Source: Hedera helix
Taxonomy: Eukaryota; Streptophyta; Magnoliopsida; Apiales; Araliaceae
NCBI GenBank assembly: GCA_947179155.2
Contig: OX359264.1
Coordinates: 56,135,202-56,199,201 of the forward strand
Direction: 5' to 3'
DNA: 64,000 bases
In this document: in pieces, positions 33,503 through 45,771 of the stretch
Layout of the letters: every line of letters begins with the position of its first letter
How positions within the stretch are numbered: position 1 is the first letter of the stretch
Translations under genes and position numbers: made by a program
The notes under the pieces: model-generated
Database searches by the model: none
Told to the model about the DNA's origin: nothing
The model's input: the letters and a program-made list of their open reading frames with translations, nothing else

Positions 33503-35080
33503 TGTTGAGTATTTTCTATATGAATATATGCGTGCAAGTATACACGATCAACAAGTAATATAATGATAAGTCAAAGTATCGATCTCACAGAGAATTACAT
33601 CTAATATTTTTCAAATACCAATTTTATATCAACTCAATCTTATTTAAACATATGAATTAAATTAAAATTATCAATTAAACTAACTAATAAAAATAAATAA
33701 TAAAATAAATAAATCTAAGATTATTAATTTCACCCAATGCTTCATTCAAATCTCATAATTCTCCATTTAATTATACGATCACGATGAATTGTTAACCAGG
33801 AATTCTTAATTATTTATAAGCCTCTTTCCATTAGCAAATAAAATTATTCATTCTAATTAAATTACTATATTCCTATGTAATTTAAATTAGAACTGATTCA
33901 TTAAGAACAAATTCCCTAAATTGGTTACACATGGCATATAGGTATATTCCTATCCTATACACAAATTATGTATTCCAACTAATGTAGAATATCACAATCA
34001 CATGTCATTATATTCAGATCCAAATCTATAATCAATCTCCCAATTTCATATAGATTATCCTAAATTAATTAATGGCCAAGCAATTATTACATGAATGCAC
34101 AAAATATAATGATCAATTCATATAGTGCCAATCAAACAGAAAGATAATCAATTTAAACTAAACATTAACATCCATTAAAATCTTAAATTAAAAAGTCCTT
34201 CATAACAGATAAAATTATAATCACAAAATATTCAACAACAATAAAAGACTTAAATAATAAAAAGACTAGAGAAGAAAAATAGCCGCTAATCTTCTATCTC
34301 CAAGCTTATTTCATCCATGACGTTCATCTTTGTTAATATCTTGCTTGCTCTAGAACTCCAAAATTTGGAAAGGAATTAGCCTCTCATAATGTTCATTGGC
34401 TTTTTCCCAACACCTAAATAATACATATAATGAGAATATTTATAGGAGTATTTATTTTTCCTAACCCTAATAGGAATTAAAATCCAATTCGGAATCAAAT
34501 TAATGCAAAAATCGCGAAAAATCTTGTTGCTGGCCAATTTTCGTGTCGCCAAACGCGGCCTTACCAAGTCAGCATCCTTCTTACGCGCTCAGACCAACCC
34601 GCGCATTGCGCGCACATATAAGAATAATACCACCCGCGCATTGCGCGGGTTCACATCTTTCCTTCCATGGTCGTTCGATAAAACGGCACCGTTGAGGCTG
34701 ATGATCCCATGCATGTACGCATTGCGCCTGATCCCCTGCGACACCACAGCCAAACGACGCCGTCTGTCTTCGTTTCATGCAAAGACGGATACGCGCGCAT
34801 GGCGCGGCCAAGGCTAGTTCAGGTTATTACGATTTTGCCACCAACAATTGCTTTATTAGAATTTTAGCCCTCAGAATTGCTGTTAATTTCAGATATGCCA
34901 CCAAGGATTATTTTACCTACAAAATAAAATATAAATTAATTAAAAATAATATAAAAATACTAAAAATAGTAAATACACATAAAATTAAATAAATTACCTA
35001 AAATCAATTAAAATGCTTAAAAACTAACAAATAAGTAAGCCTAAAAATACTCAATAAAAAGGTATAAAAACTCATTATCA
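33503..35080. mobile_element. 1.58-kb TG...CA element (second copy of the family)
   Basis: It begins TGTTGAGTATTTTC and ends AACTCATTATCA, flanked by ACCAT on both sides (33498-33502 and 35081-35085). It is colinear with but clearly diverged from 30197-31744. A TATA-like CCTATAAATATTC lies on the minus strand near 34434-34446. The GC-rich block at 34590-34812 has CCCGCGCATTGCGCGGG-type palindromes and AAACGACGCCGTCT. It is probably a solo LTR of an unidentified family; ORFs across the GC block are not genes. Confidence 0.78.
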
Positions 35081-35085
35081 ACCAT

Positions 35086-36690
35086 CCCTCCTTACGTGGT
35101 TGTACACTCTTACTTTGTGTTGTGTTCTTTTGTGTGCTGTCTGTGTTTTGAACTCTATTTTTCGTGACATTTTGTTAATATTAGTCATTATTTTGTTTTT
35201 AAAAAAAGCGTGCTAATTTGATAGGTGTTAACGCTCAAATTTGTCCATATTTTTAGTCAATCTTGAATGTGAATCTGCAAAAAAAAAAATTTTTTTTTAT
35301 AGAAAAGTACTTAATGATTTGGACTGCCAAGAAATATCTTTGGTATGAGAGTTGGTTGATGACTTGAGCCCTCTGGTGTGAGAATAAAACAAATTTCGAG
35401 TAAATTAATAATTGAGGTGACAAGCACTTGGTAGGCTATAATGATGTGTTTGTATCTTTATTATTCATTTTATATTTGTAGTTTAGCTGCACGACTACAA
35501 TTCTTAATTGAAAATGTGTAAAGATATGTTATTGAAAAAGGTAATTATCATACGTAAACACTATTGAATATGATAGTTGAATTGTGTCTTAGTTGGTGAG
35601 GCACATTATAGATGCTCAAGACACAATGGACTGGTTAGGAATAAAGCCCAATATGAACAACCCGTGCATGTTAGTAAATATGCGGCCTAACAATATTTAT
35701 ATAAGATCTCAATATATAATAACTATATTTTCTGTTATAACCTCTTAAGTGAACTTGATGAAATAAGAAGATATTATTCAGATATAATTTGATTCAAATT
35801 TAAGATTTAACTTAAAAAACTACTAATTTAAGTCCATAGTACTTGGAGTTGAAAATAGTTACATGACTCTTGTACATATTATATTCAGTCAAGAAAAGTA
35901 TAAGTACACACAAATCAAACATAATATTATCTTCAATATTAAAAAGTATTGTGTGACACGGATCTCAATGTAAAAAAATATTTTTTAATTGTATAGATGA
36001 TATTGTGTTTGAATTTTGTATTTGGTTTGTTGAACATAGATTATTGTTGATCTCTAATATGTTTGAAGCTTTCCTCTGTTTAGTATTAATAATTTGAATT
36101 ATCTAATAAATATTAAATTAGTTAAATACCTAATAACAAAATAATTATTTTTAAATTGTAATCGGGCTGCCTCGAGTCCATTTTGAATCACTTTGTGGCC
36201 GAACTAGGCCAGTTCAATGGTTATAAAATACGGTGAAACCAGACCAACTCATACGATATCTTATATATATATATATATATATATATAGCGGGAGAACCTC
36301 ACATGTCTTTTTAGTCTCACCATTTTTTCTTTCTAAATTCTACCTCTTAGTTTAAAAATTTTCATATTTTACCATCTAAATGTACTCATATTTTTGTTTT
36401 ATCTTTAAAATTAAATTTATAATTTTTAAAATTAATTATACACAAAATATAAATTACACAAGTAAAGCGTGGATGGTGGGGTTGAGCTCATATACACACC
36501 TGGCACAGCCGGGTTGATCGATCCGAGTACCATCTTATGATCCGAATTAATGACACACGGAGTAAAGTAAAAACCCCAGGCGCCATTTTTCCCCGCAAGT
36601 TTCAAATATACACTTGATCATTCATCTAGGTAGCATTGCCCAGATTCAATGGTCATGGCAAAGTTTGCTTTCGCCTCAAATTCACATAAA
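35086..36690. other. Intergenic and upstream region of the transporter gene
   Basis: No coding sequence is recognised. There is a TA microsatellite at 36262-36287. The last 150 bases become less AT-rich as the gene start nears. Confidence 0.5.
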
Positions 36691-38298
36691 TACTTTCTGT
36701 TTCTCTCCCGTGGACCGTGGTTGAAGCTAGTACCATAATGGATGGTTTGACTTAAGGAGCCTCGAAAACTGTTCCCATTTCAATATCCAGGTACTCTCTC
36801 TTTCTCGCACCTGGATTCTTGCTATCCCTCTGTTTCTCTCTCCACTTTCAATTTCCATTTTTAAAACCTTATGGTTTTTTTTTCTAGAAATGGCAGCCTG
36901 CTTCAGATCCACGCTTTTAGCTTTGCGTTCTTCGCAAAAGAACTGGAATTCACGGCAATTCGCATGACCCTTTTCTTGATCTACCTCCCTCAGCTGTCTT
37001 CTTAATGTTCGATCAATTCTGCTCTAATATAATGTATTATTCTTGAGGAGTTGTAATACATATTTAGTATTTACTTTTTAAATATTTGATTCCAAATAAA
37101 TTGCCAACTTTTTAGTAGAATTAATCCAATGGGGGGTTAATAAGTTGGTTTAGTTTTCTATTTGTAGTGAACCGGTCTATAATTCTAGTGGAGAGAGATA
37201 CTGATACTATCCCAAGTTCCTCAGAAGTAAACTGGTGAGAACTCATCTTTTATTTTAGTCGTGATGTTTACCCATTTCCATATTGTCGTTCTAATAATGA
37301 ATGTTTTGTAGGCTGATTCTAAATTTAGAAATGATATAATTCTGTGAGTTCTCACAGTCATTTGAATTCCCTTGATGATTTCTTGTGGGTTAGCATAATC
37401 TTGATGTTCCTGAATCCTGATAGCTTAACAGTAACAATACCTGCTCAAGTTAAATGTAATGGATCAGTGTTAAGTCAGACTGCGTTGGAAGCATTCCATT
37501 AGCATCTTGAAATTCCTACAATTCTAGACTTTCTAATTCAAAATGTCCCAATCCCTTGCTGACTTATGTTTGAGTCATGCTAGATTTGGATGTTAATTGT
37601 CCGAAGTTTGCTCATTTGTTGTTGAGGTCATAGCTAATGATGTTGTTGAAGTTTTGCTAATATGAGGAATCAGTATACTCTACACATCAAATATTGTGGT
37701 GCCAAAGGCTTTTGCAGTTTTTGCTATTCTGGTTGTTTATCTGTTTATATAAGTGAAAACTGATTGAGGAATTGGTAAGCATTAATATTTTAACTTGGAA
37801 GTAGATGACTGCAGCAAACCTTCATCCTTTTTCGGTAATTTCTTTGTGGTATTTGTTTCTTAATTTTCATGATCTCTGCTATATGATTCGGAGCTTTCTG
37901 TGTTTAGTTCTCATTTTATTTCACTTTTGTATCCTGCTTTATTTAGGTTTCTCAAACAAGGGTTTGATCATAATTGCACCAACAACAATTTCAGCAACTG
38001 TTTATTTTATGTCAGATTCGGCATGATTTCTGTAAACATTTGCGCGAAGAAATAAGTTTTAATCTTGTAACTTCATAAAATAGAAATTTAAATTCAACAT
38101 AGCCCCCCTCTTTGCTTATATTCCATGTTTTCATTTCTCTTTTCAATGACTTCAAATTGATCAAATGACATTTAAAAGTCACTGGACGAGTTACTATCTT
38201 GTATCATGGTGATGGCAAATGGACACTTATAGAGAATGCGCATTTGACATTGTTATACAAAAGTTTATACTGTTTCTGGTCAATGGCAGGTCAGTTCC
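36690..38298 (+). promoter_or_regulatory. Putative promoter and 5' untranslated exons of the GONST-like gene
   Basis: Two stretches look like untranslated exons: one ending at 36790 (ATATCCAG followed by GTACTC) and one at 37189-37234 (preceded by TTCTAG, followed by GTGAGA). The translated exon begins after an acceptor (GGCAG) at about 38289, nine bases before the ATG. A 25-codon ORF at 36890-36967 (starting MAACFRSTLLALRSS) resembles an organelle presequence but joins no frame. Transcript data would be needed to place the start site. Confidence 0.35.
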
Positions 38299-41200
38299 AT
38301 GTCAACTGAATTGAAGTTAGATGCAGTCATTTGCCAAGATGGCAAGGAACCAGAGTTTAGCTCCTTGAATGAGAAAGTGAACGTGGTACACAAGTTACTT
38401 GATGACTTCCTTTGGCAAGGAAAGTGGTCTAGTAACAATATATCAATTCCAAAAGAACGAAGAACAATAAGTGACAACAGGTGAGTAGTTTATACTATTT
38501 CGTTTCTTTACAATCTTCTCTCATCTTGTATTATAACTCATAACTCTTGTATCTCTGATAGGCTTTCTTATGTTCAATGGTGATTCCTCTTTCCTGTGAA
38601 ATTACTTTGGGTGATTTATGTCGTTGAATCCATAAACCTAAGTTGGTATTACCATGATTATATTCGGTAATTCTTTGCAATGTCTATTTTTTATGGCCAT
38701 TAATTTAAGAGGTCTTGATGTAGCCCATGGTACATAGATTGCTTTGTGCAGAGCATTCTCAGCTTGATTTAAAATTTTCCTTTTTCCCTTTTTCCAAATT
38801 GGTCTAATAATTATTTTTTTGTTCTCTAAATGCCAATCTCATGTCATTGTACTAAAGTCTTTTCATTCTTGCATATAACATATATTATCAGTAGTTTTCA
38901 AAATTTGTTTTCTATTGCCAATACTTTTCAGGAGTAATTCATCAATAAGTAACTTTTTGTATTTACCTACTCTGAACAGGTTTTCTAGAGCGAATCGAGA
39001 AGCACTAGAAAACAATGCTGAATTTCAAGTTGATGTGGATGATAAGAGAGAACATGGATCTGGAAGAAACTTGGGACCTCTATTATCTGGAACAGCATAC
39101 TGCATTTCTTCTTGCAGCATGATTTTGCTGAACAAAGTTGTTCTATCAAGTTATGCTTTTAATGCAGGCATATCATTAATGTTCTATCAGGTACCTTCAA
39201 CTTATTCATGCCCCATCTTCTTCTTGTAAGGGTAAGAATATGCAGTTAAGCAGCTGTTCTCATGTTCACATCTATGTAGTATATTTCTTAACATATTGTT
39301 TGCAAGTACTGGTGTTCCCATAATAACTATCAAAAAGCTTGCATTTCATGTCCACTTCTTTATCCACCATCAAAATTAATTTCTTACCCATACTTTTTGC
39401 AGAATCTTATCAGTTGTGTACTAGTTGTTATTTTGAGATTCTGTGGAGCAGTTTCAGTGGAGAAGCTCAACTGGAAGCTGATCAAGTTGTGGCTCCCTGT
39501 CAATGTTATATTTGTGGGCATGCTTGTATCAGGCATGTATAGGTATGCTATGAGCCATAGTCCATATTAGTTTATCTCTACGCACCAAGTAAATTTTGGA
39601 CTAGATTGATCTGTATTGAAGTCTAACTATATGTAAAGAGGATCATGGTGACGAAAATGTCAGCAGAAGTTTCTGTGTTACATTTGTAAATATAAAAATC
39701 TGCTAAAACAAATATTCACCCTTGTATTAATGCATCCTGATATTTTCTGGTGAATCTTTTCAGTTTAAAATTCATAAATATTGCAATGGTGACTATTCTG
39801 AAGAATGTGACAAATATTTTAACAGCATTTGGGGAACTATATATTTTCCGGAAGCGTCAGAATCAGAAAGTGTGGAGTGCCATGTTTCTTATGGTACATT
39901 ATTTCCCTTGTGGCTATGTCTGAACCTTTTTAGATTGTTTGTTTCTATTTTTTGATTCGTACTTTTTTGGTTACTGGATATGATTATTGTGCTCGATGTA
40001 TTTGATAGATGTGTATTTCTGAATCAAAAACTTATAGTCCAGACTCCAGTGCCCTTTCTACGTAATGTTGGAGGGATCTGTTTCTGTGCTTACTATTTTA
40101 GTATGGCTGTCTCCTTGCGAGGACACTGATGAGCTTCAACTATCTATTTCATAAAAGTTGTTTGGGAGAGGATAGCTTACATGGTAATACCGTTATATCT
40201 TCAAGCAGTTACCTATCCACAAAAAAAAAATATCCTTAATTTGTTAGGTGGCTTGAAGTATCATTAATTTGCTATATTTGTATATATGAGAGTCGAAACC
40301 TCTCACCGTCTTTTAAAGGTTTAGATTCCCGTATTAGGTAAGCTTTCAGTGTTTGTTTTCCTTTTGTTCTTTCTCCTATCTATATTCTTTCTTGTTTCCT
40401 AAGCAATGGAAGACAAATGAAAGCTTAAATTTATGAAATAAAAAGAAAATGAAAGCCTACATCAATGTGACCCAAAACTAAAATTGAACTTTTCAGTACA
40501 TGAAGGTCATTAATCTGCCAATAATGTTATTTAACTTGACTGAGATTTGAGTTTCATAACATAATCCATCAACCCACTGCTTTGCTATTCTAGTTGGAAA
40601 AATTTTATTGCTAACTGCCAAGTCTTTGGTGCACATCTATATGTATTGCAGATTATCTCTGCTATAACTGGCGGGATCACAGATCTCTCATTTGACACTG
40701 TGGGTTATGCATGGCAAATTTTGAACTGCGTTCTAACTGCAAGCTACTCGGTGTGTAGTTTCCGCAAGCTCACTCACTTCACACCTTGCCTACTTCCACT
40801 TAGATTGTGTGTGCTCACAGATCTACTTTAGGGAGATCTGTGAACTTCACGTAAACCATGAAAATAGTTGGTTAATATAACATTGCTACATTTTCTATAT
40901 TCTCATGCAGTGTTTTCATATCTTGCTACAGCTCACCCTGCGGCGGATCATGGATAAAGCAAGACTGTTGACAGATTCTGGATCTCTTAATGAAGTTTCA
41001 ATGGTTTTGCTGAATAATTTTTTATCCCTACCGTTTGCTGTCTTCTTGATATTGCTGTTTGACGAATGGAATTATGTAATTAATGCGTAAGCAAAATGTT
41101 TCATTTCTTAAAATCTGTTACAGGCTTACAGCTATCTTATCATGCATTCTCATTGATTTTGGTTTTCTACTTTGCAGGGACGTTGTCAGGATGCCTATGT

Positions 41201-42026
41201 TTTGGGTAGTTGCAACAGCTAGTGGGGTACTTGGACTTTCCATTAGCTTCACTTCTATATGGTTCCTAAGTCAAACTGGCCCCACCACTTATAGGTAATA
41301 TTAGTGTAAGTCTACCTGAAGTGCTAAAGGTAGAAAACAACTCTATAGTGTTAGCATTAGATGGCGCATTTTTTTGTTTGTTGATTTATTCCCAGTGAAG
41401 TTATCGGCATGTTTAACTGAAGTGAATACTAGCTAAAAAATGAGATTTTGAGATGGTTTACGACTGGATTTATACTAACTACTATGTCAAAGCTGCAATA
41501 TCACATTTAACTGAAGTGAATACTTGCTAAAAAATGAGATTTTGAGATGGTTTATGACTCTGGATTTATACTAACTACTATGTCAAAGCTGCAATATCAC
41601 ACGGTAAATTTTAATGTGGATGTCGTCCCACTTCATTTAAATAGCCAGTGAACAAATTCCAAAGTCCATATACCTCAAGTTGTGCTTTGTCATTTGAACA
41701 ATTAAGTTCCATTGCTCTCTCAACTTGAGAGACTCCTGCATGTTATTAATTTCCCTATGCTCAACTTTCATTGATATCGTGGTACTTGTTTACAGTCTGG
41801 TAGGTTCGTTAAACAAGATTCCTATCTCTGTTGCTGGTATAATACTATTCAAAGTTCCAGTGAGTCTACCAAATCTCTTCAGCACACTATTTGGTAATCT
41901 AAATGATCATAGTAACATTCTGAATGTTTCATGAAAGTAATCTCGATTTTTACATCCCCATCTGCATATATACATTTTACAGGTCTATTTGCTGGTGTAT
42001 TCTTCGCCAAGGCCAAAATGTCATGA
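38299..42026 (+). CDS. GONST2: GDP-sugar (GDP-mannose) transporter, GONST family
   Basis: This Golgi membrane antiporter would import GDP-mannose (or a related GDP-sugar) for glycan or glycolipid synthesis. Coding exons: 38299-38480, 38980-39190, 39403-39542, 39764-39893, 40652-40750, 40932-41086, 41178-41294, 41796-41893 and 41983-42026. All have GT-AG borders and consistent phases, giving 391 aa. After a hydrophilic N-terminus of about 85 residues come about ten hydrophobic spans (for example CISSCSMILLNKVVLSSYAF and VNVIFVGMLVSGMYSLKFIN). The GDP-mannose-binding signature is GSLNK at about 348-352. The C-terminus is FAGVFFAKAKMS. The family is clear. The long N-terminus favours the GONST2 type over the shorter GONST1, but I name the symbol from memory. 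An alternative acceptor 48 nt upstream of exon 2 (exon from 38932) keeps the frame and would add 16 residues. Confidence 0.9.
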
Positions 42027-42206
42027 TCATTGTATTAAAGCATACAAGGAGTTAGATGAAGGAAATCAAAGCATTATCAAGTAGCTACTGCATGCTAATA
42101 GAAGCTCGGAATCTTGGACCCAATTTTAATGCAGGTACAATCAATTGCCAAGACCTGTACGTACCTGTAAGAATCTAAAGGTTCTTGCAGTTGAATAGTT
42201 TGTATT

Positions 42207-42212
42207 AATAAA
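42207..42212 (+). terminator. Poly(A) signal of the GONST-like gene
   Basis: AATAAA lies about 180 bases after the stop codon, in a plausible 3' UTR. Confidence 0.55.
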
Positions 42213-42229
42213 GCAATGACAATACGTAT

Positions 42230-44130
42230 GTGCAATTCGTAAGAATAATAGGATTGAGAAATGGCAATTACTCAGAATTTACCAGATGATATTATAATGT
42301 TTCCGCTTTCTAGAGGATCACAAATGGCGGATGATATATGTAGTGGTTTGGTGGTTATCTTCTTCACTGTATGTTTTTATCCCATTTATTGGCATTCATT
42401 TTTGTCATAAACCAAATTGTAAAGATCATTAACAATACTTCAAACTATATATCTTCCAAAAATCTCTCTAATTTTGGAAGGAGATAGTATTTGTTGGTGT
42501 GACAATAAGATGGGTACTTTCTATAACGTCCTGTCCATATGGAGCTATCCCTCAAATACGACCCAACTTTGAAAATAATACCCTATCTCACCTCGCCAAT
42601 CTTGTTTACTCGATTACTTTCCTTATTTTTAAATTATTATTTTTTTAATATTATTTTATATAATTATTTTTAATTCAAAAATCAAACATGTAACATTTAT
42701 ATTATTATTAACATATTATATTATAAATATTATGAATTTATAATAAAATAATTTATTTATATACATATAATCGGGGCTGAATGGGGCCGGGGCGGGGAAA
42801 AAAGTATATTCTATATTCCACCCTAATTTTATAAAATTAAAAAAAGTGAATCCCATTAAAGGTGAGATCGGAGCCCGGTCAAATTTGGGTAAAATTGTCA
42901 GGCTTACCTGTCAGTAGACTGTGATTCTGATGAGTCTTTATAGCGTCAAAATTCAAGTCTACCAAGTGAAGGATAAAAGATCCTAATCCAATTATAAAAA
43001 GGCTATATTTCATGGATCGAATGAATACTAATACTATAATATAATAGAATTGTTGTTAATATTTAATGGCAAGAATATATCTAATGATTTTAATTTTAAC
43101 AGAATAATGTAATCTTTTTATAGACATATTTGGATAATTAGTAGCAAAGATATTATGGTAAATATAATATACTGTGACATGCACAATACTGATATTGCTA
43201 ATATTAACTACAAATAATAAACTTTTAGAAATCGATATTGTCATGATAGCATTTTTGGTAAAGCAAGTAGGGCATCATAGTGCTAAATGTTTCATATTCT
43301 CCCTTCATAGATGCATTTTTATTTTTTAGTCAATTTTTGAAAATTTAAATTTACATGAAATAATTTAATTTTTAGTGCAAACCAATATAACGGTTGCATA
43401 AATATATTAGCTAAAAAGTATTATTAATTATTACGTTTGTTGTTTTTAGGACATAATTTGAATAAATTCATATTAATTTTAAAATTTAAAATTTACAAGT
43501 AACTTAAAAAATTGAAATGTATCGCTAATTTTAAAATAAATATAGTGTATCAAATTGTGTAATCTTCAATTTGGTCCTAAAAAGTAAAAAACTTTATTAG
43601 CAAAGAGATTAATTAATTGGTAAGGATTTATCTTCACCTTAATTTTCTCTTTCTGCCTATCCAAGAGAAAGTTCGGGAGAACGATTTTCGGCACATGCAC
43701 GTAGCTCATTGCAAGGCTACGTATAAGCTGTTTGTCCAACTATATATATATATATATATATATATAATTGTTGACTTAATTAATACCCTAATTAACACGA
43801 GTAAAAATCAGTTTTCCTCCCAACGCAGCTGGTTCCTTTTTATTTTGTATGGTATAAAAATATTTTCCTCTTAGTTGTATCAAATAGTTAATTAGTAATA
43901 ATGACAATTAAATATAGTCATTCATCATTATCCATATAATACTCTTTTTATTTGACAAAATTAATTAATATTCTCATTTATTAAATTTTTACTTTCCATA
44001 AATAAAATATCCCATTTTCTTTATTTTATGATAGTATAAATGACATAATGTCATTAATAACCATCATTGTTAAATAATTAAAGAAGACTAAATTGTAAGA
44101 TAAAAAAAAAAGATAAATTATAATAATTAA
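42230..44130. other. Intergenic, AT-rich
   Basis: No gene is recognised. A G-rich word cluster (GGGGCCGGGGCGGGGA, 42783-42799) beside ACCTCGCCAATC near 42590 hints at an eroded hAT-type element at about 42530-42905, but no clean ends are visible. A TA microsatellite lies at 43740-43767. Confidence 0.45.
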
Positions 44131-44132
44131 CT

Positions 44133-44449
44133 AAAAGTGTAAATTGCTGAGTTTGAAGAATATCGTTAAAATACCATCATTTTAATAACTCTAGAGAAAG
44201 AGTACAAATTGAAATTTAAAGTAATTAATTAATAATAAGCGGGAGTAAAATAAAAAATAAAAGAGTGTCATCATTGTAATAGCTCTAGATAAAGAGCGGA
44301 AATTAAAATTTAAAGTAATAATTTATGGGAGTAAAACATAAAAGAAAAGGGAGCAAGTAGTTTAAAAAAAAAGATTAAAAAAACAAAAAATGACATAATT
44401 TGTAATTATTGAGAAAGAGGACTCCTGCTTATGGTATCGCTTAGCTACA
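44133..44449. repeat. Direct repeat, copy 1 (about 320 bp)
   Basis: It shares ordered words with 47147-47470: GTTGAAGAATAT-like start, TAATAACTCTA, GTGTCATCATTGTAATA, GCGGGAGTAAA, and GAGAAAGAGGACTCCTGCTT at the end. Each copy also has two internal sub-repeats around CTCTAGANAAAGAG. The origin is unknown. Confidence 0.7.
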
Positions 44450-44886
44450 ACTTGGAGGTTAGTATGCTAACTTTTAATATGATTTAATTTTTATAAAAAA
44501 GAAAAGGAAAAGGAAAGATTAATATAGCTATTATTTATCTTTTATTTTACAATCAATTTGCTGTATTTTTAAAACTTAAAAATTAATATAAATTGTTTAA
44601 TTTTAAAAATAGCAAATAAAGAAAACTAAATTGTAAAGTAAAGAAAAGATAAATTATAATAATTGCAATCAACTATATAATTAAAAGCACAAAGTTGGTT
44701 TGGTTTTACTAATTTTTGCTTCAACTTTCCTAATTCATATTAGCATAAGTACTATCCATATTTGTATCAATTAAATATTATCAAAATTTAAAAATATTCC
44801 TATCTTTAAGAGAAATAGAAAAAAAGATATTTTTCTTTCCTATTCAAAATAGTATAAATATTATACAAATTTATAATAATTAAATA

Positions 44887-45761
44887 GACTTAATCACTAA
44901 AAAAATCAATGAACTTTGGTGGGGGGTTTTTTTCAAAATAACCAATGAACTTTCTTTTTTTCAATTAAACCAATGATGTCTTAGAAATGTAACAATAATA
45001 ACCAAAATTTGACCAAATCTCTAACCAAAGTTAACCATTGATGAGATGTCTTTACATGAGGGAATTGATTTTATTTATATATTTGTCATTCATTACTAAA
45101 CTCATATTAAATTATTTTAAATAAATTAAAAACTAATTAAAAATATACCTAACTACTTTATTTAATTAAAAATGACTTAAAAATAAAACTTGCTATCTAA
45201 TTTAATTAAAAATATATGAAAGTAGCCATCTAATTTAATTTAAAAAATAAAATAATTTAGTTTAATTAACATTAAAAACACCCATGTAATATTAATTGAA
45301 CCTTCATCAAATTGACTTAAAAATTAACTTGCCATTTTATTTAGTTAAAAATAAAATTCGAAAACAAAATTATTTTTTTAAGTCAACTGTAAAAAATTAT
45401 TTTATTTTTTTAATTAAATAAAATGGTTACTTTCATTTTTAAGTCATTTTTTATTAAATAAAATGATTAGTTATAGGTTTAGTTTGTTTCTATTTAGTTA
45501 AAATAACTTAATTATAATGTTAATAATAAAACATAAAAAATAAAAATAAATTCAATTGCCATATGTAAAAAATATCTCATCAATAGTTAACTATGGTTAG
45601 AGTCTTATTCAAATTTTGGTTATTGTTGTTTCCTTCTTCAGACATCGTTGGTTTAATTGAAAATAAAAACAAAGTTTGCAATTTTTTTGAAAAACACAAA
45701 GTTGATTTTTTTTTTTTGATAAAAAGACTAAAGTTCATTTTTTTTTTTTGGTGATAAAATC
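44887..45761. mobile_element. MULE-like non-autonomous element (875 bp, long TIRs)
   Basis: The ends GACTTAATCAC and GTGATAAAATC are inverted and begin arms of about 200 bp. On the left is CCAATGATGTCTTAGAAATG to about 45110; on the right is the matching inverted sequence from about 45530 (CAGACATCGTTGG). A 10-bp direct repeat TAATTAAATA abuts both ends (44877-44886 and 45762-45771), the size made by Mutator-like transposases. The centre is AT-rich and has no transposase. The duplication is AT-rich, but its exact fit to the TIR ends makes chance unlikely. Confidence 0.72.
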
Positions 45762-45771
45762 TAATTAAATA

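Noticed and set aside
39764..39893. Possible frameshift in the fifth region of the transporter gene
   Set aside because: Recounting the exon gives 130 nt and the full set of exons sums to a multiple of three; the frame is intact.
42530..42905. Second hAT-type element beside the transporter gene
   Set aside because: There are G-rich words typical of such elements, but no inverted ends or target duplication could be placed.
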